From positions 1 through 8,100 of the forward strand of contig DAOWFN010000112.1 in assembly GCA_030637945.1 (NCBI GenBank): 8,100 nt of DNA, read 5' to 3'. Position 1 is the first letter of the stretch. Every line of letters starts with the position of its first letter. Below the pieces are notes generated by a model, which was not told the DNA's origin, made no database searches, and saw nothing but the letters and a program-made list of their open reading frames with translations. The position numbers and the translations under genes were made by a program. Source of the stretch: Gammaproteobacteria bacterium. Its GTDB lineage: Bacteria > Pseudomonadota > Gammaproteobacteria > SZUA-229. Below, piece after piece: positions 1-5,954 of this stretch.

Positions 1-4
1 ATAC

Positions 5-217
5 ATGGATAAATCAACACCGACGACCCGAACACTGGATAAATATCTGAATATCGAACTCTGTCCCAAAAACCCCCGCTGCCAGAGAGCAATTGATACC
101 GCTGAATTTGTTCTACGAAATGCGAGCAAGAGAACATCTGTTAGCTGCACAGAGCTGCAACAGGCACTGGATACTTTCCGTCAGTTACTATCCGGCACCA
201 GGTCTCGCAGTAAATAA
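5..217 (+). CDS. Small hypothetical protein, possibly 5'-truncated
   Basis: A 70-codon frame starts with ATG only four bases from the window edge. The codon before it (TAC) is not a stop, so the true start may lie upstream and no ribosome binding site can be judged. The product is hydrophilic, with no signal peptide or membrane segment. It has two cysteines close together (LCPKNPRC, about residues 19-26) and a third at about 48 (SVSCTEL), followed by a predicted helix and a basic tail. I recognise no family. It lies about 270 bases upstream of the DUF302 gene on the same strand. It could be the end of a longer protein or a chance frame. Confidence 0.4.
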   Translation: MDKSTPTTRTLDKYLNIELCPKNPRCQRAIDTAEFVLRNASKRTSVSCTELQQALDTFRQLLSGTRSRSK

Positions 218-484
218 AAAACTGACGGTTTCTGTGGCCGTCCATCGATACCTCCTAATATCACCGTACATTTTCGTACAAATTTAAATTTATCCGCTTG
301 TATCTATCTGAAATAAATAGTTATTTTTAAGTTATCAAACGCACGAATTCTGACGAACAGATTACTGGAAATCTGACTTTTGTACGTTTAATTTGGTCCT
401 CAGACATTGAGATAAATGTTGCGCCTTGAACATGTTTAATCCGTTTGAAGCGATATTAAATTCAAAAAATAATGAGGAAATGAT
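218..484. other. AT-rich intergenic region upstream of the DUF302 gene
   Basis: This stretch has no credible gene. A weak hairpin at 224-242 (GACGG/CCGTC, 9-nt loop) follows the small ORF but has no T-run. The promoter of the DUF302 gene should lie here, but I found no -35/-10 pair with good spacing. TTGAGA at 407-412 and TTGAAC at 426-431 lack a well-placed -10. A clear Shine-Dalgarno (GAGGAAA, 474-480) lies just before the ATG at 485. Confidence 0.5.
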
Positions 485-1936
485 ATGAAAATTGATACAA
501 ACAAATCCGGCTCGACAGTCGGTCGCTGGGTGCAAAAAGCACTTTATAGTGGCGCAGTAGTGAGTTTAGCTATGACCATGGGTGCTACATCGGCTCTGGC
601 TGCTAATGGCGACAATTTTGAACCGTTTACGCCGGTCAGTCGTATCGCATCGATGAGTGTTGTTCATAGTGCAGGCGGAGTTGATTATAAAGCAAGTTAT
701 CAAAAAGCGCGTGATGCGTCAGTATATCTGGCAACTTATGTAGCAAGATTAAAAGAAGCAGACCAGCTCGGTAGTGGTGTGATTAAGGGCATCGACTGGA
801 AACTGGGCGGTACCAGTGAAGGCTGTATTGCTACACGCACCTGTACTGATCATGAGATCGATGAAGCTGTATTGATGATTCCATCACCCGATCCTATTGA
901 TCCAAATGATGCTGCCTATTTAGCAGACGGTACAGTCACAAAGGCTAATACCAAAAAAGCGAATGTACTGGATTTCTGTAATGGAAAATATGCCAGCCTG
1001 GCCATGGGTGTAACCCCCATTACTGGAAGTGCTACTGAGGGTACCGGTAAATATATTGTTAATGGCTATTCACATGCACCAGCATTACCTTGTGAGGTTT
1101 CCATCTGGTTTGACGAGAACAGGATTTATGTCGATATGCTGGATCCATCTGCAATCTTTACTTTGTTCTTCAGCGATGTGCTGATCAGTGAAGAAATGCA
1201 AGATGCAGATTTTGCCGAAGCACTTTATGCAATGCCTCCACAGGTGAAAAGTGAAATCAAGGCCATTATCTATGCAGCACTGCTTGAGTTTGACCCTGAT
1301 GTACAAATAATGGACCAGAAAATTGGACCCATGTACCAAAAAATGGATGACATTTTTAGCGTAGTGGACTCAAGTACATATGATTCTCCGTATATGCACA
1401 TGAGCTACACAAAACAAAATGGTGGCGTATTTACTGAAGCAGAATCTAAAGGTGTGGCACAGACAATCATCAATACACTGAGCACCCATGAAGATAACCC
1501 TGGTGTACATCCAACAATTATTGATAAACAAACGAAAGAAACACTGGATAGTATCCTGAGCCCTAATTCGAGCTGGAGATCAGCACGTATAGCGCCGATT
1601 TCTATCCCAGGTAAAAACCACATCATTGAAGCCTGCTCACCTAAATACGCCAAGATGGCGATGAGTACAGGTCTTTCTCATGTAAATGCATTGCCATGTG
1701 AGATTACAGTGAAGATCATTGATGGCGGTAACAAGCTGGTAGTTAGCTACCTGGACCCTGACTTCATGCTGAAATCCCTGTTTGCTGATATCTCAGATGA
1801 AGACAAAGCTAAGTTTGGCGCAATCCCTGGACTTATCATGACTGATCTGCAGAACATCGTTAAAGCTGCACTTGAAGTTAATTCAGGTATTAAAATGAAT
1901 GCAGGTGTTCAAATCAGCTACGACATGCTGCCTTAA
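485..1936 (+). CDS. Exported protein with two DUF302-like domains
   Basis: The 483-aa product starts with a long signal peptide: a basic N-region, a hydrophobic stretch at about 20-38 and an SALA-A cleavage site near residue 39, so the mature protein should be periplasmic or secreted. Two regions resemble each other and the DUF302 family. The first runs from about 158 to 275 (FCNGKYASLAM, then LPCEVSIWF and MLDPSAIF). The second runs from about 378 to 470 (ACSPKYAKMAM, then LPCEITVKI and YLDPDFML). Each carries a cysteine pair at equivalent places (C165/C203 and C384/C405), and two more cysteines lie at C114 and C120. DUF302 has no firmly established biochemical role, although such proteins occur near sulfur and thiol metabolism genes. 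The start is supported by GAGGAAA with good spacing. A thioredoxin-like gene follows 132 bases downstream. The DUF302 assignment is from motif memory and the function is open. Confidence 0.75.
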   Translation: MKIDTNKSGSTVGRWVQKALYSGAVVSLAMTMGATSALAANGDNFEPFTPVSRIASMSVVHSAGGVDYKASYQKARDASVYLATYVARLKEADQLGSGVIKGIDWKLGGTSEGCIATRTCTDHEIDEAVLMIPSPDPIDPNDAAYLADGTVTKANTKKANVLDFCNGKYASLAMGVTPITGSATEGTGKYIVNGYSHAPALPCEVSIWFDENRIYVDMLDPSAIFTLFFSDVLISEEMQDADFAEALYAMPPQVKSEIKAIIYAALLEFDPDVQIMDQKIGPMYQKMDDIFSVVDSSTYDSPYMHMSYTKQNGGVFTEAESKGVAQTIINTLSTHEDNPGVHPTIIDKQTKETLDSILSPNSSWRSARIAPISIPGKNHIIEACSPKYAKMAMSTGLSHVNALPCEITVKIIDGGNKLVVSYLDPDFMLKSLFADISDEDKAKFGAIPGLIMTDLQNIVKAALEVNSGIKMNAGVQISYDMLP

Positions 1937-2068
1937 GCAGGACTTAAAAAGTTCGCAGTATTCCCTGGTGGGTCTGTATGGCAGGACTGTTTTAATAGGT
2001 TCAGTCCAACTAGAAAACTACAGGCTTATCAGGGGATTTTTTAATACTGTAAAGCGGAAATAATTATT

Positions 2069-2527
2069 ATGGGTAAGTGGATTTTTAGTACTTTCTTACT
2101 ACTGGTGTTAGCCACAGAAGCAAGAGCCGTTGATTATGAACTACCAGATATAAATGGTCAGTTGCAATCTCTTGATCAGTATAAAGGCAAGTGGTTAATC
2201 GTTAACTATTGGGCCACCTGGTGCGGCACCTGCATGAAAGAATTGCCTGAGTTAATCGATTTTCATGAAAACAATGATGTTGATGCTGTTGTTGTCGGCA
2301 TTAACTTTGAAGCAATCGAACCAAAAGATTTAAAAGAATTTGTTAACACGAAAACAATTCCCTACCCGGTACTTAGTACTTTACCAGTTAAAAACACACC
2401 TCTAGGTTCTGTTCCAGCACTGCCTACAACATATATTATCGACCCGGAAGGAAAAGTTGTCGCGGGTGAAATAGGGATAGTGACACGAGAAAATCTGGAA
2501 TCTTATATCTCACAGAAAAAAGGATAG
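2069..2527 (+). CDS. TlpA/ResA-like periplasmic thioredoxin-fold protein
   Basis: The 152-aa protein has an N-terminal signal sequence (hydrophobic residues 4-15, cleavage probably after EARA at residue 20). A thioredoxin fold follows, with the active site WCGTC (C52, C55) in the context NYWATWCGTCMKELP and the cis-proline loop LPTTYIID (P119). The pattern ELPDINGQ...LDQYKGKWLIVNYWATWC is typical of TlpA/ResA/AhpC-TSA-like thiol-disulfide oxidoreductases, which act outside the cytoplasm and usually reduce disulfides in specific partners. The CxxC dipeptide is Gly-Thr, not the more common x-Pro, which should change the redox potential. The Shine-Dalgarno is weak (GCGGAAA about 10 bases upstream). 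It may be co-transcribed with the cysteine-rich DUF302 gene, since no strong terminator lies between them. A role as that protein's reductant is inference. Confidence 0.88.
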   Translation: MGKWIFSTFLLLVLATEARAVDYELPDINGQLQSLDQYKGKWLIVNYWATWCGTCMKELPELIDFHENNDVDAVVVGINFEAIEPKDLKEFVNTKTIPYPVLSTLPVKNTPLGSVPALPTTYIIDPEGKVVAGEIGIVTRENLESYISQKKG

Positions 2528-2644
2528 TAGCAACCAGTCTCTAATACATCAGCCCGAATCTCATCTGATAGTTTAAAGAAAAGCCACTCAAATGCTTGTA
2601 TGGGTGTTTTCTCCCCTGAACAGGCAGTCAGAAACTTTGAGTTT

Positions 2645-2839
2645 TTCCGCAAATGAACGCAAATACACGCAATTTTTTAAAGTCAAAAATAAGATTAATG
2701 TCATCCTGAGCGAAGCCGAAGGATCTTAACTACCTAAATAGTATGCTGATAGCAAGATCAAGATCCTTCGGCTTCGCTCAGGATGACAGCATTTTTGGAT
2801 GTTGTTTTTATTTGCGTGTATTTGCGTTCATTTGCGGAA
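2645..2839. repeat. Nested perfect inverted repeats (composite palindrome)
   Basis: The outer arms at 2645-2672 and 2812-2839 are perfect 28-bp reverse complements with core CGCAAATGAACGCAAAT. Inside them, arms at 2699-2727 and 2760-2788 are perfect 29-bp reverse complements with core CATCCTGAGCGAAGCCGAAG, around a 32-base loop. Short AT-rich stretches separate the two levels and are themselves loosely symmetric (TCAAAAAT against TCCAAAAAT read on the other strand). From memory, words close to both cores recur as intergenic repeats in many unrelated bacterial genomes, so this is probably a dispersed non-coding repeat or MITE-like element. No target-site duplication is evident. The position between convergent genes would let it act as a transcription barrier in either direction. 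Confidence 0.9.
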
Positions 2840-2951
2840 TATATCGTTTTATCTAATAGTCTATTTCTGGCCGTACTCGAAAGTTAAGCTAAAAATATTG
2901 CGGGCCTGCTTTCAGGGTGTTTTGAGCCATTCATCTCAAGAAAATCTTGTA

Positions 2952-2979
2952 AAATAGCAAAACTAAGTTTGAGCTATTT
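2952..2979 (-). terminator. Possible terminator of hxlR-family gene
   Basis: AAATAGC (2952-2958) and GCTATTT (2973-2979) form a 7-bp stem, with an inner AAAC/GTTT pairing. The hairpin begins a few bases past the hxlR stop codon at 2986-2988. On the minus strand it is followed by a T-rich tract. The stem is AT-rich and weak. Confidence 0.35.
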
Positions 2980-2985
2980 ATTAAA

Positions 2986-3519
2986 CTAGTCACTTCCTTT
3001 ATTTTTATTCTCACTCATTTTTTGCTGCCAGATCTCAGCCAAATTTCGTAAACGCTCTTTTGTCTCATCAGTAGCGCCAGGCCCTGGCACCAGTGATAGT
3101 TCATTGCCCTTTAACTCACGCCCATCCTTAGCCCGGATCGTGACATCTGCAATCTCTTCACCCGTTGCTCTCTCAAGAAATTTAACCGGTGCGCCTTCAG
3201 AGACATGAAGCCAGCGGTCGCCCCACTGCGTTAACACGATCAATGTCGGGTACAGATCACGCCCCATCGGAGTGAGTTTGTATTCATGTCTTTTGCCGCC
3301 TGCCTTAATCGGCACACGTTCCAGAATCCCGCTATCACACAGTTTTCGAAGCCTGGTCGTAAGGATATTGCGCGCGACGCCCAGATGTTGCTGAAAATCT
3401 TCAAATCGGCGCGTACCAAAAAAGGCTTCTCGCAAAATAAGGATCGTCCACCATTCTCCTATTAAATTCAAAGCGTTAGCCAGGGAACAATTTAAAGAAT
3501 CGATGTTATTTCGTGTCAT
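2986..3519 (-). CDS. HxlR-family winged-helix transcriptional regulator
   Basis: The protein matches the HxlR (DUF24) family: a cysteine near the N-terminus (NCSLANALNLIGEWWTILILRE), the FGTRRFEDFQQHLG helix, the recognition region ARNILTTRLRKLCDSGILERV, and the wing ending YKLTPMGRDLYP. Winged-helix homodimers of this family often use the N-terminal cysteine to sense oxidants or electrophiles; here it is Cys11 counting from the ATG at 3519. A charged C-terminal extension of about 60 residues follows the usual core. The frame also allows a TTG start at 3525, but I prefer the ATG at 3519 (177 aa). Neither start has a Shine-Dalgarno, and the predicted transcription start falls on this ATG, suggesting a leaderless mRNA. 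It is divergent from an alpha/beta hydrolase, and paired palindromes lie between them, which points to autoregulation plus control of the hydrolase. Confidence 0.9.
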   Translation of the reverse strand: MTRNNIDSLNCSLANALNLIGEWWTILILREAFFGTRRFEDFQQHLGVARNILTTRLRKLCDSGILERVPIKAGGKRHEYKLTPMGRDLYPTLIVLTQWGDRWLHVSEGAPVKFLERATGEEIADVTIRAKDGRELKGNELSLVPGPGATDETKERLRNLAEIWQQKMSENKNKGSD

Positions 3520-3525
3520 ATGCAA

Positions 3526-3554
3526 ACTATAATATTAAAAGTTGCATTATGCAA
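3526..3554 (-). promoter_or_regulatory. Predicted promoter of the hxlR-family gene
   Basis: Read on the minus strand, TTGCAT (3554-3549), a 17-base spacer and TATAGT (3531-3526) mirror the hydrolase promoter exactly around base 3548. With standard spacing, transcription would begin at about 3519, the A of the preferred ATG. Confidence 0.55.
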
Positions 3555-3556
3555 CT
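3540..3556. promoter_or_regulatory. Operator 1, predicted HxlR binding site
   Basis: AGTTGCATTATGCAACT is a perfect 8-1-8 palindrome centred at 3548. It contains the predicted -35 hexamers of both divergent promoters, so a bound dimer would block both. It recurs nearly unchanged 44 bp away, about four helical turns. Assignment to the adjacent regulator is inference from position and symmetry. Confidence 0.7.
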
Positions 3557-3570
3557 AAATACACTATAGT
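3542..3570 (+). promoter_or_regulatory. Predicted promoter of the alpha/beta hydrolase gene
   Basis: TTGCAT (3542-3547), a 17-base spacer and TATAGT (3565-3570) make a reasonable sigma-70 promoter. The predicted start is the A near 3577, giving a leader of about 56 bases. The -35 lies inside operator 1. Confidence 0.55.
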
Positions 3571-3583
3571 TGTTTCATTAATT

Positions 3584-3600
3584 AGTTGCATTAAGCAACT
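3584..3600. promoter_or_regulatory. Operator 2, predicted HxlR binding site
   Basis: AGTTGCATTAAGCAACT differs from operator 1 at one base and is palindromic apart from one mismatched pair. It lies just downstream of the predicted hydrolase transcription start, at about +8 to +24, where a bound repressor would block elongation. Confidence 0.65.
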
Positions 3601-3632
3601 TTTAAATAATTTCATCGTAGAGGGCCATTAAA

Positions 3633-4550
3633 ATGTTAAACAATCAGCAGACGTCCTCTACTAAAGGCAATGCAACGATGGCGCCACCGATTAGCACATC
3701 AAAATCACGTCCTGTACCTACAATCTTGAAGGTAATCCGATTCGCTTTTGGTACTGTCGGCCGCATAGCACCTGACCTTGCAGGCCGCGCAGCTTACAAA
3801 TTATGGTTCACACCTACGCGGTTTAAAACACCCGCTTCTGAGTACGCCGTGTTGGTGTCTGCAAAAATCGAGAGCCACAGAATTAACGATGAAACCATCG
3901 TCACTTACAGCTGGGGGCAAACCGGGCCCATCGTATTATTAGTACATGGCTGGAGCGGTCGTGGCACTCAACTTGGTAACTTCGTAGACCCCTTAATAAA
4001 AGCCGGATACCGTGTATTAAGTTTTGATGCACCCGCACACGGCAAGAGTTCAGGCAAACAAACAAATCTTTACATAGTAGCCGACGTCATCCTTGCCTTA
4101 CAAAAACACTATGGAACATTTGATTCGGTGATCACCCACTCGTTTGGCGGTCCTTGTATTGCGGTTGCTCTACAACGTGGTCTGCTGGCATCACGCGTGA
4201 TCAACATCTCGCCACCGGCAACGACCAAAGGTCTTGTTGATAAATTTATCAGCACTTTAAACATACCTGAAAAAGCAGGATTGAACTTGATAGAGCGTAT
4301 CGAAACCACTTTTGGAAAAAAGATATGGCATGAGATTTCGATGAAAAATACGGTTAGAGGATTAAACATTCCGGCACTGGTCATCCATGATGATCAAGAT
4401 ACCGATGTGCCATGGCAGGAAGGCCAGATAGTTGCACAATCCTGGGACAATGCTCGCTTTGTAAAAACAACGGGTCTAGGTCACCGTCGTATTTTGCGAG
4501 ACACCACTGTTATTGAATCTGCCGTTAATTTTATTGCGGTAGCTGCCTGA
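3633..4550 (+). CDS. Alpha/beta hydrolase fold protein
   Basis: The 305-aa cytoplasmic-looking protein has the landmarks of an alpha/beta hydrolase. These are the oxyanion-hole HGW (residues 105-107) in LLVHGWSGRGTQL, the strand and turn SFDAPAHGKSSG, a nucleophile elbow THSFGG with Ser170, an acid in HDDQDTDVPW (probably Asp256), and His284 in GLGHRR. The triad Ser170-Asp256-His284 is therefore complete. The elbow has Thr where Gly is usual (Gly-x-Ser-x-Gly), a tolerated small residue. About 90 residues precede the core and contain LWFTPTRFKTPASE. The start at 3633 is supported by AGAGGG (3619-3624) eight bases upstream; an internal ATG at 3678 is a less likely alternative. The substrate is unknown. 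It is divergent from, and probably regulated by, the HxlR-family gene, so a role in response to a reactive or toxic compound is possible. Confidence 0.88.
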   Translation: MLNNQQTSSTKGNATMAPPISTSKSRPVPTILKVIRFAFGTVGRIAPDLAGRAAYKLWFTPTRFKTPASEYAVLVSAKIESHRINDETIVTYSWGQTGPIVLLVHGWSGRGTQLGNFVDPLIKAGYRVLSFDAPAHGKSSGKQTNLYIVADVILALQKHYGTFDSVITHSFGGPCIAVALQRGLLASRVINISPPATTKGLVDKFISTLNIPEKAGLNLIERIETTFGKKIWHEISMKNTVRGLNIPALVIHDDQDTDVPWQEGQIVAQSWDNARFVKTTGLGHRRILRDTTVIESAVNFIAVAA

Positions 4551-4570
4551 TCAAAATCATGAGGCATAAA

Positions 4571-4607
4571 AAAAGCCCTGCTTGAATAAACATCAAGCAG
4601 GGCTTTT
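4571..4607. terminator. Bidirectional Rho-independent terminator
   Basis: A perfect 15-bp stem (4571-4585 with 4593-4607, core AGCCCTGCTTGA) closes a 7-base loop. A-rich sequence on the left (4568-4574) gives seven Ts on the minus strand, and TTTT closes the right side. It sits between the convergent hydrolase and cold-shock genes and can serve both, being stronger for the latter. Confidence 0.92.
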
Positions 4608-4620
4608 GTATACAACGGTA

Positions 4621-4830
4621 TTACTGAGGGCTTACTTGAGAAGCTTGCAGACCTTTAGGGCCATTCTCAACTTCGTAGCTTACAGTTTGACCTTCAACTA
4701 AAGTTTTGAAACCATCACCAACGATTGCACGGAAATGTACAAATACATCATCACCGCCATCTGTTGGGCTGATAAAACCATAGCCTTTAGATTCGTTAAA
4801 CCATTTTACTGTGCCTGTAGTAGTAGACAT
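4621..4830 (-). CDS. CspA-family cold-shock protein
   Basis: The 69-aa protein is a single cold-shock domain of standard length. It has GTVKWFNESKGYGFI with RNP1 (KGYGFI, 15-20) and RNP2 (VFVHF, 29-33), then EGQTVSYEVENGPKGLQASQV. These small OB-fold proteins bind single-stranded RNA and DNA and act as RNA chaperones that melt secondary structure. Some paralogues are cold-induced and others constitutive, and sequence alone does not tell which this is. A long leader of about 150 bases lies between a strong promoter and the ATG, as in cold-regulated csp genes. A weak AGG lies about nine bases upstream of the start. The gene ends next to a strong terminator, so it is probably monocistronic. I do not assign a specific csp letter. 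Confidence 0.96.
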   Translation of the reverse strand: MSTTTGTVKWFNESKGYGFISPTDGGDDVFVHFRAIVGDGFKTLVEGQTVSYEVENGPKGLQASQVSPQ

Positions 4831-4984
4831 AAATTGTTACCTATTTTATTCAAAAGTTATTAAAGCCTTATTTATAAAGACCATTTGTGGCTGGAACGTG
4901 TGTATTTACTTATGAGGAACAGGACGAGGTACTACTGTGGAACATCGAAATGGTGTACATAAATATAAGACTTACTTTCAAGCT
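4831..4984 (-). promoter_or_regulatory. Long 5' leader of the cold-shock mRNA
   Basis: About 154 bases separate the predicted transcription start from the ATG, similar to the roughly 160-nt leader of E. coli cspA, which acts as an RNA thermosensor. I could not identify a canonical cold box. A 16-codon ATG frame lies inside (4960 down to 4910) but has no Shine-Dalgarno. Function as a temperature-responsive leader is inferred from length and gene family. Confidence 0.5.
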
Positions 4985-4990
4985 GGGTGA

Positions 4991-5018
4991 ATTATAACCC
5001 GCTTTAGCGCATAGTCAA
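4991..5018 (-). promoter_or_regulatory. Strong sigma-70 promoter of the cold-shock gene
   Basis: On the minus strand, TTGACT (5018-5013), a 16-base spacer and a consensus TATAAT (4996-4991) form a near-consensus promoter. Transcription should start near 4984. Confidence 0.8.
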
Positions 5019-5201
5019 CGGATTTTCCTTATAAATTCAGGGGCATAAAACGCTATAATATACCTTCAGCAATGCCAGATAAAACAACTATAATATATAA
5101 CCATCAGGAACTATCCACTTTGATTATTTTCAGAATCAGACTTTAATCTGTAAAATAAAATCCACCAAAAAATTTTATATATTTCACACAACAGGCCCCC
5201 C
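5019..5201. other. Upstream region of the OmpA-family lipoprotein gene
   Basis: This AT-rich stretch completes the 371-base gap between the divergent csp and yiaD-like genes. Three -10-like words face the lipoprotein gene: TATAAT at 5054-5059 and 5089-5094, both without a good -35, and TTTAAT at 5142-5147 with TTGATT at 5120-5125 and a 16-base spacer. The last is the best candidate. An AGG at 5193-5195 is the ribosome binding site. Confidence 0.35.
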
Positions 5202-5867
5202 ATGAAAAAATTATTCGTATCTTTAGCATGCGTGATTGCTATAAGCGGTTGCACGACATTTGACCCCTACACTGGTGAAGAAAAAACAACTAACACTGCC
5301 AAAGGTGCAGGTATCGGTGCGGGTGCCGCATTAGTTGTTTCTTATCTCGCAAACAAAGATAAAAGCAGTAGAGAGCGCAATCAACGTATGTTGCGTGACG
5401 CGGGCATTGGCGCAGTCGTTGGCGGCGGCGTTGGTTACTACATGGATACACAAGAAGCCAAATTAAGACAGCAGTTGCGCAGCACCGGTGTCAGCGTAGT
5501 TCGAGATGGCGATAACATAACACTGGTCATGCCAGGCAATATCGTATTCCCTACTGCCGGTAGTGATCTGCGAGCAGACTTTTATGATGTGCTGACTTCC
5601 GTCGCGCTGGTTCTGGAAGAATTCGATAAAACGATAGTCGTAGTTGCGGGCCATACCGACAGCGTAGGTTCTGACTCTTACAACCAACAATTATCTGAAC
5701 GTCGCGCTCGTTCGGTTACCTCTTTCCTGATCAATAAAAAGATAAACCCTGCACGTTTTGATACGGTCGGTTTCGGTGAACGCAATCCCGTTGCTGATAA
5801 CAGCACAAAACAAGGCCGTGCTTTAAATCGTCGTGTTGAAATAACACTTCTGCCAATCACAGAATAA
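5202..5867 (+). CDS. yiaD: YiaD-like OmpA-family outer-membrane lipoprotein
   Basis: The 221-aa product has a lipoprotein signal peptide with lipobox ISGC (lipidated Cys17). TTFDPYTGE follows, then two glycine-rich segments (GAGIGAGAAL, about 36-43, and GIGAVVGGGVGYYMD, about 68-82) like the glycine zippers of YiaD. The C-terminal OmpA/MotB-type domain (about 105-218) includes GHTDSVGSDSYNQQLSERRARSV and GFGERNPVADNSTKQGRALNRRVEI. The residues that bind diaminopimelate in OmpA correspond to Asp153 and Arg168. The protein should sit in the outer membrane and hold peptidoglycan non-covalently. Length and order match E. coli YiaD (219 aa), including the YYMDxQEAKLR junction. It looks monocistronic, with a strong hairpin directly downstream. 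The symbol denotes family resemblance and strict orthology is untested. Confidence 0.9.
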   Translation: MKKLFVSLACVIAISGCTTFDPYTGEEKTTNTAKGAGIGAGAALVVSYLANKDKSSRERNQRMLRDAGIGAVVGGGVGYYMDTQEAKLRQQLRSTGVSVVRDGDNITLVMPGNIVFPTAGSDLRADFYDVLTSVALVLEEFDKTIVVVAGHTDSVGSDSYNQQLSERRARSVTSFLINKKINPARFDTVGFGERNPVADNSTKQGRALNRRVEITLLPITE

Positions 5868-5883
5868 ATCTGGTCGAAAAAGA

Positions 5884-5920
5884 TACGGGCGCTGATAGTC
5901 TCAGCGCCCGTACCTTTTTA
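5884..5920. terminator. Bidirectional terminator between yiaD-like gene and yaiI
   Basis: A perfect 12-bp GC-rich stem (TACGGGCGCTGA, 5884-5895, with 5901-5912) closes a 5-base loop. It is followed by CCTTTTTA on the plus strand and, read the other way, by a run of five Ts. It separates two convergent genes and can stop transcription from both. Confidence 0.9.
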
Positions 5921-5954
5921 ATAAAACTTTCTTAAATTAAGAAACACTTAAATC

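Larger units (their letters stand above)
2528..2985. other. Gene-poor intergenic region with nested palindrome
   Basis: This 458-base stretch lies between convergent genes (the thioredoxin on + and hxlR on -). It contains the nested inverted repeats at 2645-2839, a protein-like open frame on the minus strand from about 2652 down to the stop at 2503-2505, and a possible hxlR terminator at 2952-2979. The remainder (2840-2951) shows no feature that I can support. Confidence 0.7.

Noticed and set aside
275..386. Distant 8-bp inverted repeat CGTACAAA / TTTGTACG upstream of the DUF302 gene
   Set aside because: The arms are about 100 bases apart, short and in AT-rich sequence, so chance is likely.
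1085..1653. Two minus-strand open frames of 82-84 codons
   Set aside because: Both are antisense to the DUF302 gene, whose signal peptide and repeated motifs mark the coding strand.
1984..2007. Hairpin GGACTG/CAGTCC between the DUF302 and thioredoxin genes, considered as a terminator
   Set aside because: The stem is 6 bp with a 12-base loop and no T-run follows, so it does not meet the pattern of an intrinsic terminator.
2645..2839. CRISPR array or insertion sequence
   Set aside because: The repeats are inverted and nested rather than direct and evenly spaced, and no transposase frame lies between the arms.
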